DNA of 64,000 nt from Roseiarcus sp963764955 (GTDB lineage: Bacteria; Pseudomonadota; Alphaproteobacteria; Rhizobiales; Beijerinckiaceae). This document shows positions 1 to 7,749 of this stretch, in pieces (positions within the stretch are counted from its first letter, which is position 1; each line of letters opens with the position of its first letter). The notes beneath the pieces are model-generated. The model saw nothing but the letters and a program-made list of their open reading frames with translations, did not search any database and was not told the origin of the DNA. Where the stretch lies: positions 109,415 through 173,414 of the forward strand of contig CAVXVE010000052.1 of NCBI GenBank assembly GCA_963764955.1, given 5' to 3'. Both the position numbers and the translations under genes were made by a program.

Positions 1-292
1 TTGCGCCGAGATCTTCTGGATCGGCGGTGCTCAGCGACATCGCGGTGCGCATGATCTCGCCCACAGTGATGCTCCGGCGCTCGCGCGCCAACTCGTAGCC
101 GCCTCGCGGCCCGCGCACGCCCTTGAGGATATTGGCGTGAACCAGCCCCTGGAGCAATGTCTCCAGGTGGCGTGGGGGCAATTTATGACGCGCAGCCAAG
201 GCATTGGCGCGAACCGGAGCCGACCGGGAGTGCAACGCGACGTCGACAACAGCGGCGATGGCGAGAACGCTCCGTCGCGAGAATAAGTTCAT
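1..292 (-). CDS. Rrf2 family transcriptional regulator, partial (C-terminus outside window)
   Basis: The reverse strand from an ATG at 292-290 encodes MNLFSRRSVLAIAAVVDVAL and continues with a winged-helix of the Rrf2 type: 'RHLETLLQGLVHANIL', the wing 'GVRGPRGGYELARE', then 'ITVGEIMRTA'. That order is the family signature. Family members sense Fe-S clusters, nitric oxide or redox state, usually through three cysteines in the C-terminal half; that half lies beyond the window, so the ligand type cannot be judged. The ATG start matches the usual short N-terminus. A 12-bp palindrome lies about 90 bp upstream and could be its operator. Confidence 0.85.
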   Translation of the reverse strand, partial: MNLFSRRSVLAIAAVVDVALHSRSAPVRANALAARHKLPPRHLETLLQGLVHANILKGVRGPRGGYELARERRSITVGEIMRTAMSLSTADPEDLGA

Positions 293-380
293 GTCATACC
301 TCCTACGATGAGTAGGCGGCTCGCCCAATGCCACCAACGATACTAGAGGATTGCCCCGACCGTCGATGAAATTGCAATTA

Positions 381-392
381 CCACAATTGTGG
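381..392. promoter_or_regulatory. 12-bp perfect palindrome upstream of the Rrf2 gene
   Basis: CCACAATTGTGG is a perfect inverted repeat in an AT-richer intergenic stretch, about 90 bp before the Rrf2 start codon. Rrf2 dimers bind short dyads and often autoregulate, so an operator role is possible. No promoter boxes were assigned. Confidence 0.35.
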
Positions 393-565
393 TGTTGGCG
401 ATGCGTGATTGCAAGGGGCTGGTTGTAAGGACGCTCGGCCACCCCGCGCGGCTGCGCCGATGCGGCTGGCGAGTTCCTCGGATCATCAAGCAAGTCTGTC
501 GAGGCGCTGATGGTCCGTCGCCATTTGTCCGTTGCTGACGCTGACCGCTACTGTGCTCCTAATTA

Positions 566-766
566 TCACCAAACGAATTCCCGTTGAAAGAACCTGACAA
601 CCGCAATTCGTTCGCCGTGCCATCCGGTAATTTTCAATATCGTTAGAGGCCCTAGTTCAATTATCCATCCATATTGCTGCCCGGAAATCGGATCTATAAG
701 GTAGGTGGTAAAACCTTCTTTGTGGGGCTTTAAGCTCTCTATCCAGCCCATCATGGAGTACGGCAT
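566..766 (-). CDS. hypothetical small protein (66 aa)
   Basis: A 66-residue reading frame starting MPYSMMGWIESLKPHKEG. An AGGTG ribosome binding site sits five bases before the ATG, which supports translation. The protein has no visible signal peptide; it is mixed hydrophobic and aromatic ('QYGWIIELGPLTILKITGWHGER') and could be a small soluble beta-rich fold. The base composition is clearly lower in GC than the flanking chromosome. It is the last of four small reverse-strand genes that look co-acquired. No family was recognised. Confidence 0.5.
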   Translation of the reverse strand: MPYSMMGWIESLKPHKEGFTTYLIDPISGQQYGWIIELGPLTILKITGWHGERIAVVRFFQREFVW

Positions 767-929
767 CTAATCACCTATAAAGAAGGGGGGCGCTGCCACG
801 CGACAGCAGGTGCACCAGCAGCGCCCACACATCTTCAACCACTCGGTGCCAATGCCGAGACCTAGTGGCGAAGCTCATCTATCTCTATCTCTAGATAGAG
901 CAAAAATCGTCCAAAGTGCACCGCATAAC

Positions 930-1403
930 TCACCCAAGATTGTTCATCATGTTCGACGGAACATAACCACGCTGAGTTTCTGTTCGGATGCCCGCCAATC
1001 TTCTATTCGCGGCCCCCGTCGAAAACGTATGCATCCAGGCCGAGGGCTTCCCGTAAAAAGTGGATGTTAGCCTTCCTGATTCATCAGGCGTCTTTACCTC
1101 ACGCAATTCACCGTCGGGAATCATAGTTGGGCGAGCTGCTTCACGTCGCGCGTCATCGTAAATCTGCCTTTCGATCAATTCAAAGGCGGAGCCCATAGCT
1201 TCGTTTATGTTTACGCCTTTATAATTGGGAGCGTGTTGCTGCACTTTGGCAGCCATGCGCCTTTCATATTGCGCCACAGTTTCACCTTCTAAAGACCGTG
1301 GTGCGCTCTGATTAAACATTCTTAAAGTGGCATCAGCCTTTTCTTGAATTGCTACCAATTCTGTAGGATCGGGTTGGTAGTTGCTATAAGCTCTTGCTGG
1401 CAT
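930..1403 (-). CDS. hypothetical protein (157 aa), accessory or phage-like
   Basis: The reading frame starts MPARAYSNYQPDPTELVAIQ, with an AGGAG ribosome binding site seven bases upstream. The N-terminal half is helical and charged, with a possible coiled segment ('ETVAQYERRMAAKVQQ'). The C-terminal part, around 'GKPSAWMHTFSTGAANRRLAGIRTE', resembles the sort of conserved patch seen in phage-encoded proteins, but no named family is recognised. It lies 15 bp downstream of the next small gene and is probably co-transcribed with it. Codon use is AT-richer than in the chromosomal neighbours. Confidence 0.6.
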   Translation of the reverse strand: MPARAYSNYQPDPTELVAIQEKADATLRMFNQSAPRSLEGETVAQYERRMAAKVQQHAPNYKGVNINEAMGSAFELIERQIYDDARREAARPTMIPDGELREVKTPDESGRLTSTFYGKPSAWMHTFSTGAANRRLAGIRTETQRGYVPSNMMNNLG

Positions 1404-1418
1404 TGGCGCGCTCCTAAA

Positions 1419-1604
1419 TCACTTGCTTCTTGTCAATCTCGACAAATGTGACTCAGCCACAGAAGGACGGCGATGTATATTGAGGCTTTCCGCCCTATCG
1501 TACTTCACTCTAGGCCCGTTGTATGCCGATCTTACAGGCACTCCATCACAATCAGGGCGCGCTGTAGTTTTAGGTTCTTGATATCCTTCAAGGTCTTTTG
1601 CCAT
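1419..1604 (-). CDS. hypothetical small protein (61 aa)
   Basis: A 61-residue, basic, proline-containing product (MAKDLEGYQEPKTTARPDCD...). A strong AAGGAG ribosome binding site lies eight bases before the ATG. It is 15 bp upstream of the 157-residue gene and downstream of a zinc-finger-like small gene, all on the reverse strand. It has no membrane segment or recognised domain. Its status rests on the good ribosome binding site and tight spacing. Confidence 0.5.
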   Translation of the reverse strand: MAKDLEGYQEPKTTARPDCDGVPVRSAYNGPRVKYDRAESLNIHRRPSVAESHLSRLTRSK

Positions 1605-1757
1605 TTGCTCTTCTCCTTCAGATTATTAGATCTATTATTGTGTTTGCGATCGTCAGCGCCTTTAGTCTGACCGTGGCCGAGTGGCTGTTGTTTAGTATAA
1701 TGCTGGCGTTTACAAGAAATGTCACGACTGCGGCTTCAGGGGACATGTGGCGCTGCT

Positions 1758-1943
1758 TTATGCTGCGAATAGGTCAGTTCTATTTAGCAAAGCCATTTGC
1801 TTTTTCATCTCGCGAGCAAAAGCGACTTCCTCATTCCTAATATGGACGAAGTGTTTGACACGGCAATCTGTCGAGCAAAACCTTTGCCAGTATCGCTTTT
1901 TCTGGAATTCTTCTTTGCACTCCTCACATTTAAATTTGTCCAT
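1758..1943 (-). CDS. small Cys4 zinc-ribbon-like protein (61 aa)
   Basis: The product begins MDKFKCEECKEEFQKKRYWQ and continues with FCSTDC, giving a CxxC-(about 12)-CxxxC spacing close to FCS-type/MYM zinc fingers and to small phage or plasmid zinc-binding proteins. A short lysine-rich helical tail follows. An AGGAG ribosome binding site lies eight bases before the ATG at 1943-1941; a TTG two codons upstream is less likely. It is the first gene of the four-gene AT-richer reverse-strand set. A nucleic-acid or partner-binding role is inferred from the cysteine pattern only. Confidence 0.6.
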   Translation of the reverse strand: MDKFKCEECKEEFQKKRYWQRFCSTDCRVKHFVHIRNEEVAFAREMKKQMALLNRTDLFAA

Positions 1944-2122
1944 ACTCAAATCTCCTACTCGTTGTATTTACACAATACTACGCATTTCGGGAAACGGCAA
2001 GTCCTTGTTCCCTTTCTGTTTCCACACAATTTGAGGCCCGTAGACGGGCGGTAACGCTTCGAGGCGCAGACTTTCTCAGCTTCGAAAGAAAGCCGCGCAT
2101 CAAAACCTTTGAGGAATGACGT

Positions 2123-2396
2123 ATGCCCAAGAGTTTATCGCATGAAGAAATCGCCCAGCATTTCATCAGGGCCAAAGTTTTCGACTTCAGCGCCATGGGC
2201 AAGCTCATTGCCGAACTTGGCCCGGAGTTGGCCGTCAGCGATCTCGGGTGGCACGGAGTCAAACTTCGGCCGCTACAACATCCTCGCCTGCATGCTCCCC
2301 GCGTGGGACGCAGCGCGTGCTGTCGGCGACCTGCGCGCCGCTGGTCTGACCGCGACAGCGCTGGAGAGCGCCGCGGAAGCAAGCAAGCCGAAATAG
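2123..2396 (+). pseudogene. hypothetical ~90-aa protein, frameshifted
   Basis: The frame from ATG 2123 gives MPKSLSHEEIAQHFIRAKVF...LAVSDLGWHG. The natural continuation, ESNFGRYNILACMLPAWDAA...EASKPK, sits in another frame ending at 2396. One indel near 2255-2262 therefore splits one small acidic protein. It lies about 190 bp before the 435-residue gene on the same strand and may form a unit with it. A small peptide beside a large unknown protein could be a precursor or partner, but nothing in the sequence proves this. No family was recognised. Confidence 0.5.
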
Positions 2397-2586
2397 ATTT
2401 GTTTCTCAATAAATTTGGCTCTCAACTTATATTCCGCTCCCTTGTGTCGAGTAGTGAATTCGCCCGGCGAGTTGAATCCCTCGCCGGGCGAATTTACGAG
2501 TTCGCACCCGGCCAAAGCGCTGCGAAAAAGTGGGCGCCGGCTTTTCGCGAAATAGCGCGCGAAATCAAGGAATTGGGACTGACGCC

Positions 2587-3894
2587 GTGTCGAGCTGGAG
2601 CGAAGCCGACCTTGAACTCAGGCTCTGTCGCGCGCTGGACCTCGCGCGAAAGACGATCCACCATTTCGCGATCGACGGCTACGCAAACCCCGACTCTCCC
2701 GCGTCCAGCTTCGGGCCGGAAAAGGTGGTCGCGGAAACGGCGATGCTCATCTATGCCGCATCGGCGTCGCTCACCCGCCCGAACATTGCGAGCCGCGTCG
2801 ACCATCTCGCTCAGCTCTTGGCCCGCCATGCCCGCTCTGAACGCGTGCTTGTCGATATCGCGCTCCATCCGGCGCTCGCCTTCAAATTCGCGGTCCCCCA
2901 TATTCTCTTAACGAAGGTCGGATACCCGGACGCTGGCTTTGACGATTTTCTAAGATCCTGCGCCTCGTCGCAGACGGGAAACGCTCAGGACCGGCCTCCG
3001 TCCGCCTCGCTCGAGAGACTATGGATCCGGTCGTTGTGGAACGGCCCCGATTCCGGCCCGGGCTGGCGCGCCAGGCTACCCGACACGATGCTCAACTGGC
3101 CCGTCGGCATATTGGGCGCCCTGCGAACGGACGCTTACGCCTTCACGCACTTGATCATGTACTGCACCGACTTTGGCTTTCGAAAGCCACGCTTGTCCCG
3201 CAGCCGCCCGGCGATCTTGATGGACGTCGGCTCCTTGCTGGCCGGGTACATGGACGCTGAAGACTACGATCTCGCCGGCGAATTGCTGCTCGCGTGGCCG
3301 CTGATGGGCGCCCCCTGGAGTTCCCCCGCCGCATTCGCCTTCCGGGTTCTCGCAAACATCGAGGACCAGGTTGGCGTTCTTCCTTGTGGAAACGTCAATC
3401 TGGCCCATCTCGCCCAGCTGGAAGGAGAGGAGCGCGCTCGATACGCGCTGGGGACCGCGTACCACACGGCTTACGTAATGGGTTTTCTCTGCGCCGCGTC
3501 GCTTCGACCCGGGCGGGCGCCGCCGGTGACGATTGTCGGACCGCAGTTCGACGCAACGTGCCTTAGCCGACTGATGCGCTATGTTGATGTTGACCAGGGA
3601 CATTGGCGGCCTGAGTTTTTTAGCCTCGCAGAGGAGGAGCGGCGAGCCTTGATCCCGTTCGTTCTCGACGTCGCGATCATGCAAAAGTGTCGAAGGCGCG
3701 ACTATCAAGCCGTTAGTGAGATCCTTTCCCTCGCACAAGAATATGACGTCGCCGGCTCCCCGATGTGCCGGCAAGCGTTCGAGCTCCTGGAGCGCATCGC
3801 GAGCTGCTCGACCGCCATCCGTCTGCGGAGCGGAGCGCCCAGCGAGGGCGCCGTTCCGGAGCGCTCCGCAACAACACCGCCTACGCCCGCTTGA
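2587..3894 (+). CDS. hypothetical protein, DUF6895-like (435 aa)
   Basis: A large, probably soluble protein whose start is uncertain. The GTG at 2587 (VSSWSEADLELRLCRALDLA) seems best; an ATG at 2530 would add 19 residues of unlikely composition. It is mostly alpha-helical and repeat-like, with a central 'YAFTHLIMYCTDFGF' segment that reminds me of the DUF6895 family; that assignment is from memory and tentative. There is no signal peptide or membrane helix. The 3' end overlaps the convergent OsmC gene by 14 bp. The preceding small frameshifted gene may be a partner. Function unknown. Confidence 0.6.
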   Translation: MSSWSEADLELRLCRALDLARKTIHHFAIDGYANPDSPASSFGPEKVVAETAMLIYAASASLTRPNIASRVDHLAQLLARHARSERVLVDIALHPALAFKFAVPHILLTKVGYPDAGFDDFLRSCASSQTGNAQDRPPSASLERLWIRSLWNGPDSGPGWRARLPDTMLNWPVGILGALRTDAYAFTHLIMYCTDFGFRKPRLSRSRPAILMDVGSLLAGYMDAEDYDLAGELLLAWPLMGAPWSSPAAFAFRVLANIEDQVGVLPCGNVNLAHLAQLEGEERARYALGTAYHTAYVMGFLCAASLRPGRAPPVTIVGPQFDATCLSRLMRYVDVDQGHWRPEFFSLAEEERRALIPFVLDVAIMQKCRRRDYQAVSEILSLAQEYDVAGSPMCRQAFELLERIASCSTAIRLRSGAPSEGAVPERSATTPPTPA

Positions 3895-4390
3895 GCGTGG
3901 TCTCGATCGCAGGCGAGCGCTTGAGGGTCTGCAGCACGACGCAATAGCGCTCGGTCAGCTTCAGTAGCGTGTCGAGCTGATCCTGCGGCGCATCGGTGTC
4001 GAGATCGAACGCGAGGCGGATGTCGGAGAAGCCGACAGGGGCCTGCTTGTCGACGCCGAGCGTGCCGCGAAAGTCGAGGTCGCCTTCGGCGGCGACCTTG
4101 CCCGAGCGCAACGCGATTCCCATCGAGGTCGCGACGGCCTTCAGGGTCACGCCGGCGCAGGCGACCAGCGCCTCGAGCAGCATGTCGCCCGAGCAGAGCT
4201 CGGCCCCGCTGCCTCCGGTCGCTGGATGCAGCCCGGCGACCGCGAGCGCTTTTCCGGTCTCGACCTTGCAGGCGACGCCTGCGGAATCGAGGGCGCCGCT
4301 GGCTTTCAGCGTCACCAGCGCAGCTTTTGCGTCAGTCCGATAGCGATCCTTGAGCGGCGCCTGGGCGGCGCGAAGTTCCTCGGCGTTCAC
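3881..4390 (-). CDS. OsmC family peroxiredoxin-like protein (169 aa)
   Basis: An OsmC/Ohr-type thiol protein. The two family cysteines are visible in 'GAELCSGDMLLEALVACAGVTL' and 'TERYCVVLQTLKRSP'; the second pattern is typical of the OsmC branch. Such proteins reduce organic hydroperoxides in the cytoplasm. I chose the GTG at 4390-4388, because GGAG lies nine bases upstream; the upstream ATG at 4444 would add 18 unlikely residues. It follows a DUF2218 gene by 44 bp and is probably co-transcribed with it. Its 3' end overlaps the convergent 435-residue gene. Confidence 0.85.
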   Translation of the reverse strand: MNAEELRAAQAPLKDRYRTDAKAALVTLKASGALDSAGVACKVETGKALAVAGLHPATGGSGAELCSGDMLLEALVACAGVTLKAVATSMGIALRSGKVAAEGDLDFRGTLGVDKQAPVGFSDIRLAFDLDTDAPQDQLDTLLKLTERYCVVLQTLKRSPAIETTLKRA

Positions 4391-4434
4391 TTCGTTCGTC
4401 TCCTTTCGATTCGGCCCCTTTTCAGCCCTTGAGC

Positions 4435-4716
4435 CTAAGACCAATCGAACCGAAGCGGCGCTTCCCGAAACGCGAACCGGTCAAGATGCGAAGCGACCAC
4501 GCCTTTCAGGCGCTCGACCTCTTCGCTCCCTTCCCCGTCGATCGTCACTTCAAGCGCATTCGCCTCCGGCTCGAGCGTGACCACCGCGGCCGGGAATTTG
4601 ACGACGCCCCGGCTTTCCGAGAGGTCGACTTCGAGCTTGTGGCTCCAGTGCTTGCAAAGCTGCTGCACGTATTTGGCGGCGCTGGCGGTCGGAACGCTGG
4701 CCTTGGCGATCGGCAT
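4435..4716 (-). CDS. DUF2218 domain-containing protein (93 aa)
   Basis: A short protein beginning MPIAKASVPTASAAKYVQQL and containing 'LCKHWSHKLEVD', a mid-region 'PEANALEVTIDGEG' and a C-terminal 'HLDRFAFRE'. These match the DUF2218 pattern: a small alpha/beta protein with conserved CKHWxHK and HxxRF segments. The biochemical role of the family is not established, although members often sit beside siderophore or redox genes. Here it precedes an OsmC gene on the same strand, suggesting a link with oxidative stress or metal handling (inference). Confidence 0.85.
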   Translation of the reverse strand: MPIAKASVPTASAAKYVQQLCKHWSHKLEVDLSESRGVVKFPAAVVTLEPEANALEVTIDGEGSEEVERLKGVVASHLDRFAFREAPLRFDWS

Positions 4717-4899
4717 GCTCAGAGGTCTTTCGATCTTCGAAGGGCTGGCGCCAACGCACCCATTTCCATCGCTGGGCGCGCGACGATCGGTCGCAGAGCG
4801 GTTGGCCGGCCCGTTTAGCCCGAATGGGCCTCCGACTCAACGGCGGGCGACGCAAGCGCGCTTGTCGCGGCGCTTAAGCCAAGCTAACGCTTGCTACTC

Positions 4900-5397
4900 A
4901 TGACCCGCGTGGGCTTCTTTTCCGGCTCGTTCGATCCGATGACCAACGGTCACTTGGATGTGATTGAGCACGCCGCGACGCTGTGCGACCGGCTGGTCGT
5001 CGGCGTCGGATCCAATCCGAATAAGGCCGCGCTGTTTTCAGTCGAGGAGCGGCTCAAGCTTATCCGCGAGGCCGCGGCGCCGATCACGGCGAGGGCGCGA
5101 TGCAAGCTCGAGGTCGTCGAATTCACCGGCCTCGCCGTCGAGGCGGCGCGTGAAGCGCGCGCGACGATCATCGTGCGGGGCTTACGCGACTCGACCGATT
5201 TCAACTATGAGATGCAAATGGCGGGCATGAACGGCGCGATGGCGCCAGAGCTGCGCACCATCTTTCTGCCCGCCTCCTCGCCGGTGCGGCCGATCACCGC
5301 GACGCTGGTGCGGCAGATCGCCTCCATGGGCGGCGACGCCTCCCCATTCGCTCCGCCGAACGTCATCGCTGCGCTGAAAGGGAAGTTCAAAAAATGA
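4900..5397 (+). CDS. coaD: pantetheine-phosphate adenylyltransferase (CoaD)
   Basis: Catalyses the penultimate step of coenzyme A synthesis, transferring AMP from ATP to 4'-phosphopantetheine. The nucleotidyltransferase motif is clear: 'GSFDPMTNGHLDVI' contains the TxGH signature, 'VRGLRDSTDFNYEMQMA' is the conserved mid-region, and 'RPITATLVRQIA' stands at the usual ISSTxVR position. The length of 165 residues fits the family. ATG 4900 is chosen over an upstream TTG because the product then starts MTRVGFFSGSFDP. The stop codon overlaps the start of dgdA by four bases (ATGA), so the two are translationally coupled. Confidence 0.95.
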   Translation: MTRVGFFSGSFDPMTNGHLDVIEHAATLCDRLVVGVGSNPNKAALFSVEERLKLIREAAAPITARARCKLEVVEFTGLAVEAAREARATIIVRGLRDSTDFNYEMQMAGMNGAMAPELRTIFLPASSPVRPITATLVRQIASMGGDASPFAPPNVIAALKGKFKK

Positions 5398-6741
5398 CCC
5401 CCAGCCCGCTCCCCGGCTTCCCGCCTGAAACACGCGCCCCCGATGGGGCCGATGCCGTACGGGCGCGGGCGGCCGATGCGCTGATCCGCTACGGCGGAAA
5501 GTTTTCCGATTTCGTCGCGGCCAGCGCGAAGGGATCGTTCATCAACGACGCGCGCGGCCGGCGGGTGCTCGACTTCACCTCGGGGCAGATGAGCGCGATC
5601 CTCGGCCATTCGCACCCGGCCATTGTCGAAACGGTCCAACGGTCGATCGCGACCCTCGACCATCTGTTCAGCGGCATGCTGTCGGAGCCGGTCATCGGCC
5701 TGGCGGAAGCCTTGAAGGCCATCACGCCTCCCGGGCTCGACCGCGTCCTGCTCTTGAGCACCGGCGCTGAATCCAATGAGGCCGCGCTGAAGATGGCGCG
5801 CCTCGCGACCGGCGGCTACGAGGTCGTCGGCTTCGCCCAGTCCTGGCACGGAATGACGGGAGGCGCGGCCGCCGCGACCTACGCCGCCGGGCGCCGGGGC
5901 TATGGGCCGCTCAGCGTCGGCGGCCTCGCGATCATGGCGCCCAATCTCTATCGCCCGTCCTTCGGAGCCTCGTCGAGCTACGACTGGCTCGCCGAACTCG
6001 ACTATGGATTTCGACCTTGTCGACCGTCAGTCGACCGGGGCGCTCGCCGCCTTCATCGCCGAGCCGATCTTGAGCTCCGGCGGCATCCTCGACCTGCCGC
6101 CGGGCTATCTTTCCGAGCTCAAGCGGCGCTGCGAGAAGCGCGGCATGATGCTGATCGTCGACGAGGCGCAAACCGGCCTCGGCCGCACCGGCGAAATGTT
6201 CGCGTTCTCCCGCGACGCCATCGTTCCGGACATCCTCACGCTGTCGAAGACTTTGGGCGCGGGCCTGCCGCTGGCGGCGGTTCTCACCTCGGCGGAAATC
6301 GAGGAGCGCTGCCATGAGCGCGGCTTCCTCTTTTATACGACCCATGCGTCCGATCCATTGCCCGCTTCTGTCGGCCTGGCGGTTTTGGACGTGATCGTTC
6401 GCCAGAAGCTGGAGAAGCGCGCGGCGGAGGCGGGCGCGCGCCTGAGGAAGGGTTTGGAGACGCTGCGCGACGAATTCGATTGCATCGGCGACGTGCGCGG
6501 CCGCGGCCTCCTTTTGGGCATGGAAATCGTCAAGGACAAGACGTCGAAGCAGCCTGACGCCGCGCTCGGCGCGCGCATCACGGATAAGGCGATGGAGCTT
6601 GGCCTTTCCATGAACATCGTCAATCTGCCCGGCATGGGAGGCGTCTTCCGCATCGCGCCGCCGCTGACCGTTGCCGACGACGAGATCGACCTCGGCCTCA
6701 CGATCCTGCGCGACGCGCTGCGCGGCGCGCTGAAGGGCTAG
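5394..6741 (+). pseudogene. dgdA: 2,2-dialkylglycine decarboxylase (PLP, class III aminotransferase fold), one frameshift
   Basis: A PLP enzyme that decarboxylates 2,2-dialkylglycines such as 2-aminoisobutyrate and then transaminates. It follows the known DgdA sequence almost throughout: 'VRYGG'-like start, 'FTSGQMSAILGHSHP', 'LLSTGAESNEAALKMA', 'VDEAQTGLGRTGEMFAF', and the PLP lysine in 'LTLSKTLGAGLPLAAVLT'. The frame breaks near 6005-6011. One extra T in 'GGATTTCGACC' separates 'YDWLAELDYGF' from 'DLVDRQSTGALAAFIAEP'; removing it restores a full-length protein of about 448 residues. A sequencing error is more likely than true loss. It overlaps coaD by 4 bp and the convergent iron-permease gene by 4 bp. 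Confidence 0.88.
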
Positions 6742-7169
6742 CTGTCAGACCCGTCGTCCGACTCCGCATTGACCTTGCGAACCTTGACCTGCTTTTTAAG
6801 CGATTCGAGCTCCTCGTCGCTCAGATCTTCAGCCGCCGCGATCTGGTCGCGCGCCTTCCTGGTGGCCATGATGAGTTCGTCGAGCTTCAACTGAATCGCC
6901 GCCGTGTCCCGGTTCTGGGTGGCTTGGATCAGAAACACCATGAGGAAAGTCACGATCGTGGTGCCCGTATTGATGACGAGCTGCCAAGTGTCGCTATAGT
7001 GAAAAAAGGGGCCGCTGACCCCCCATACAAGGACAATGAGGACGGCGGTCGCAAACGTGGCCGGCTTGCCGCAAATCTCCGCCGTTCTGATCGCGAGGCG
7101 CCTGAACCCGCTCTGCTTGCCGTTCTCGGGGCTTCCCCCGAACGGGCCGGCCGGGAGTCCGCTGCGCAT
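6738..7169 (-). CDS. low-affinity iron permease family protein (143 aa)
   Basis: A membrane protein with two predicted helices, 'FATAVLIVLVWGVSGPFF' (about residues 40-57) and 'VINTGTTIVTFLMVFLIQ' (about 65-82). The conserved 'NRDTAAIQLKLDELI' segment follows, then a charged cytoplasmic tail ending in acidic residues. This is the bacterial low-affinity iron permease pattern, related to yeast Fet4 over a short region. Actual iron transport is not well shown for bacterial members. It is convergent with dgdA with a 4-bp overlap. Confidence 0.85.
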   Translation of the reverse strand: MRSGLPAGPFGGSPENGKQSGFRRLAIRTAEICGKPATFATAVLIVLVWGVSGPFFHYSDTWQLVINTGTTIVTFLMVFLIQATQNRDTAAIQLKLDELIMATRKARDQIAAAEDLSDEELESLKKQVKVRKVNAESDDGSDS

Positions 7170-7271
7170 GATGGCCCGCCCTTAAAGATCGATTGGGCGT
7201 TTTTACCCGGCGATCCCTCAGCTCTCAAGTACGCCGTTCGTTCTCGCCGTTCAACGGGCGTGGCTTCAGGC

Positions 7272-7643
7272 TCATGAGTTTCCCGGAAAGGCGATCGTGG
7301 TGAGAAGCGCGATGTGGGGATCGCGCGAGTCGAGCCGGGTGTGCTGCACGACGATCTCGACATCCGAGCGGATGACCGAGGAATATGGCGTGTCGCGCGG
7401 AACCTGTTCCGGGTCGCTGAGGTCGTTGAACCGCAGGTGGCGCGCGCGCCGAGGTTCGAGCGTCAGGCGGTAGGGTCCCGCCGGCTCCCGGTTCTCGAAA
7501 TAGAGGGTGATCTCGATCGACGCGGTCGAATCCGTCGCGTTCAGGATGCAGGCGGCTTCGTGGGAGATGAGATCGCGCGCCTGGGAAAATGAGCGGCTCG
7601 GAATGTAGCCTTCCGGAATGGCCCAGATGCGATGCCCGATCAA
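7272..7643 (-). CDS. sensory rhodopsin transducer (ASRT) family protein
   Basis: The product reads LIGHRIWAIPEGYIPSRSFS, then 'SHEAACILNATDSTASIEIT' and 'HLRFNDLSDPEQVPRDTPYS', and ends near 'HIALLTTIAFPG'. This is the soluble tetrameric beta-sandwich protein first described as the transducer of Anabaena sensory rhodopsin. The length (123 aa) is typical. The start is taken as TTG at 7643, just after GGAGGT; the much longer open frame upstream is low-complexity arginine/serine sequence from another gene's shadow. No rhodopsin gene is in the window; many homologues lack one, so a sugar-binding or regulatory role is possible. Confidence 0.82.
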   Translation of the reverse strand: MIGHRIWAIPEGYIPSRSFSQARDLISHEAACILNATDSTASIEITLYFENREPAGPYRLTLEPRRARHLRFNDLSDPEQVPRDTPYSSVIRSDVEIVVQHTRLDSRDPHIALLTTIAFPGNS

Positions 7644-7749
7644 TAGCACCTCCGTGAGGAACGGAAACGCGGTCCTTGACCATTGTGTTCCGGAGCGAGA
7701 AACCCTGCTCGCCGCCCGTCCGTGCGCCCTCACGTGCGATCGGCCCCGC

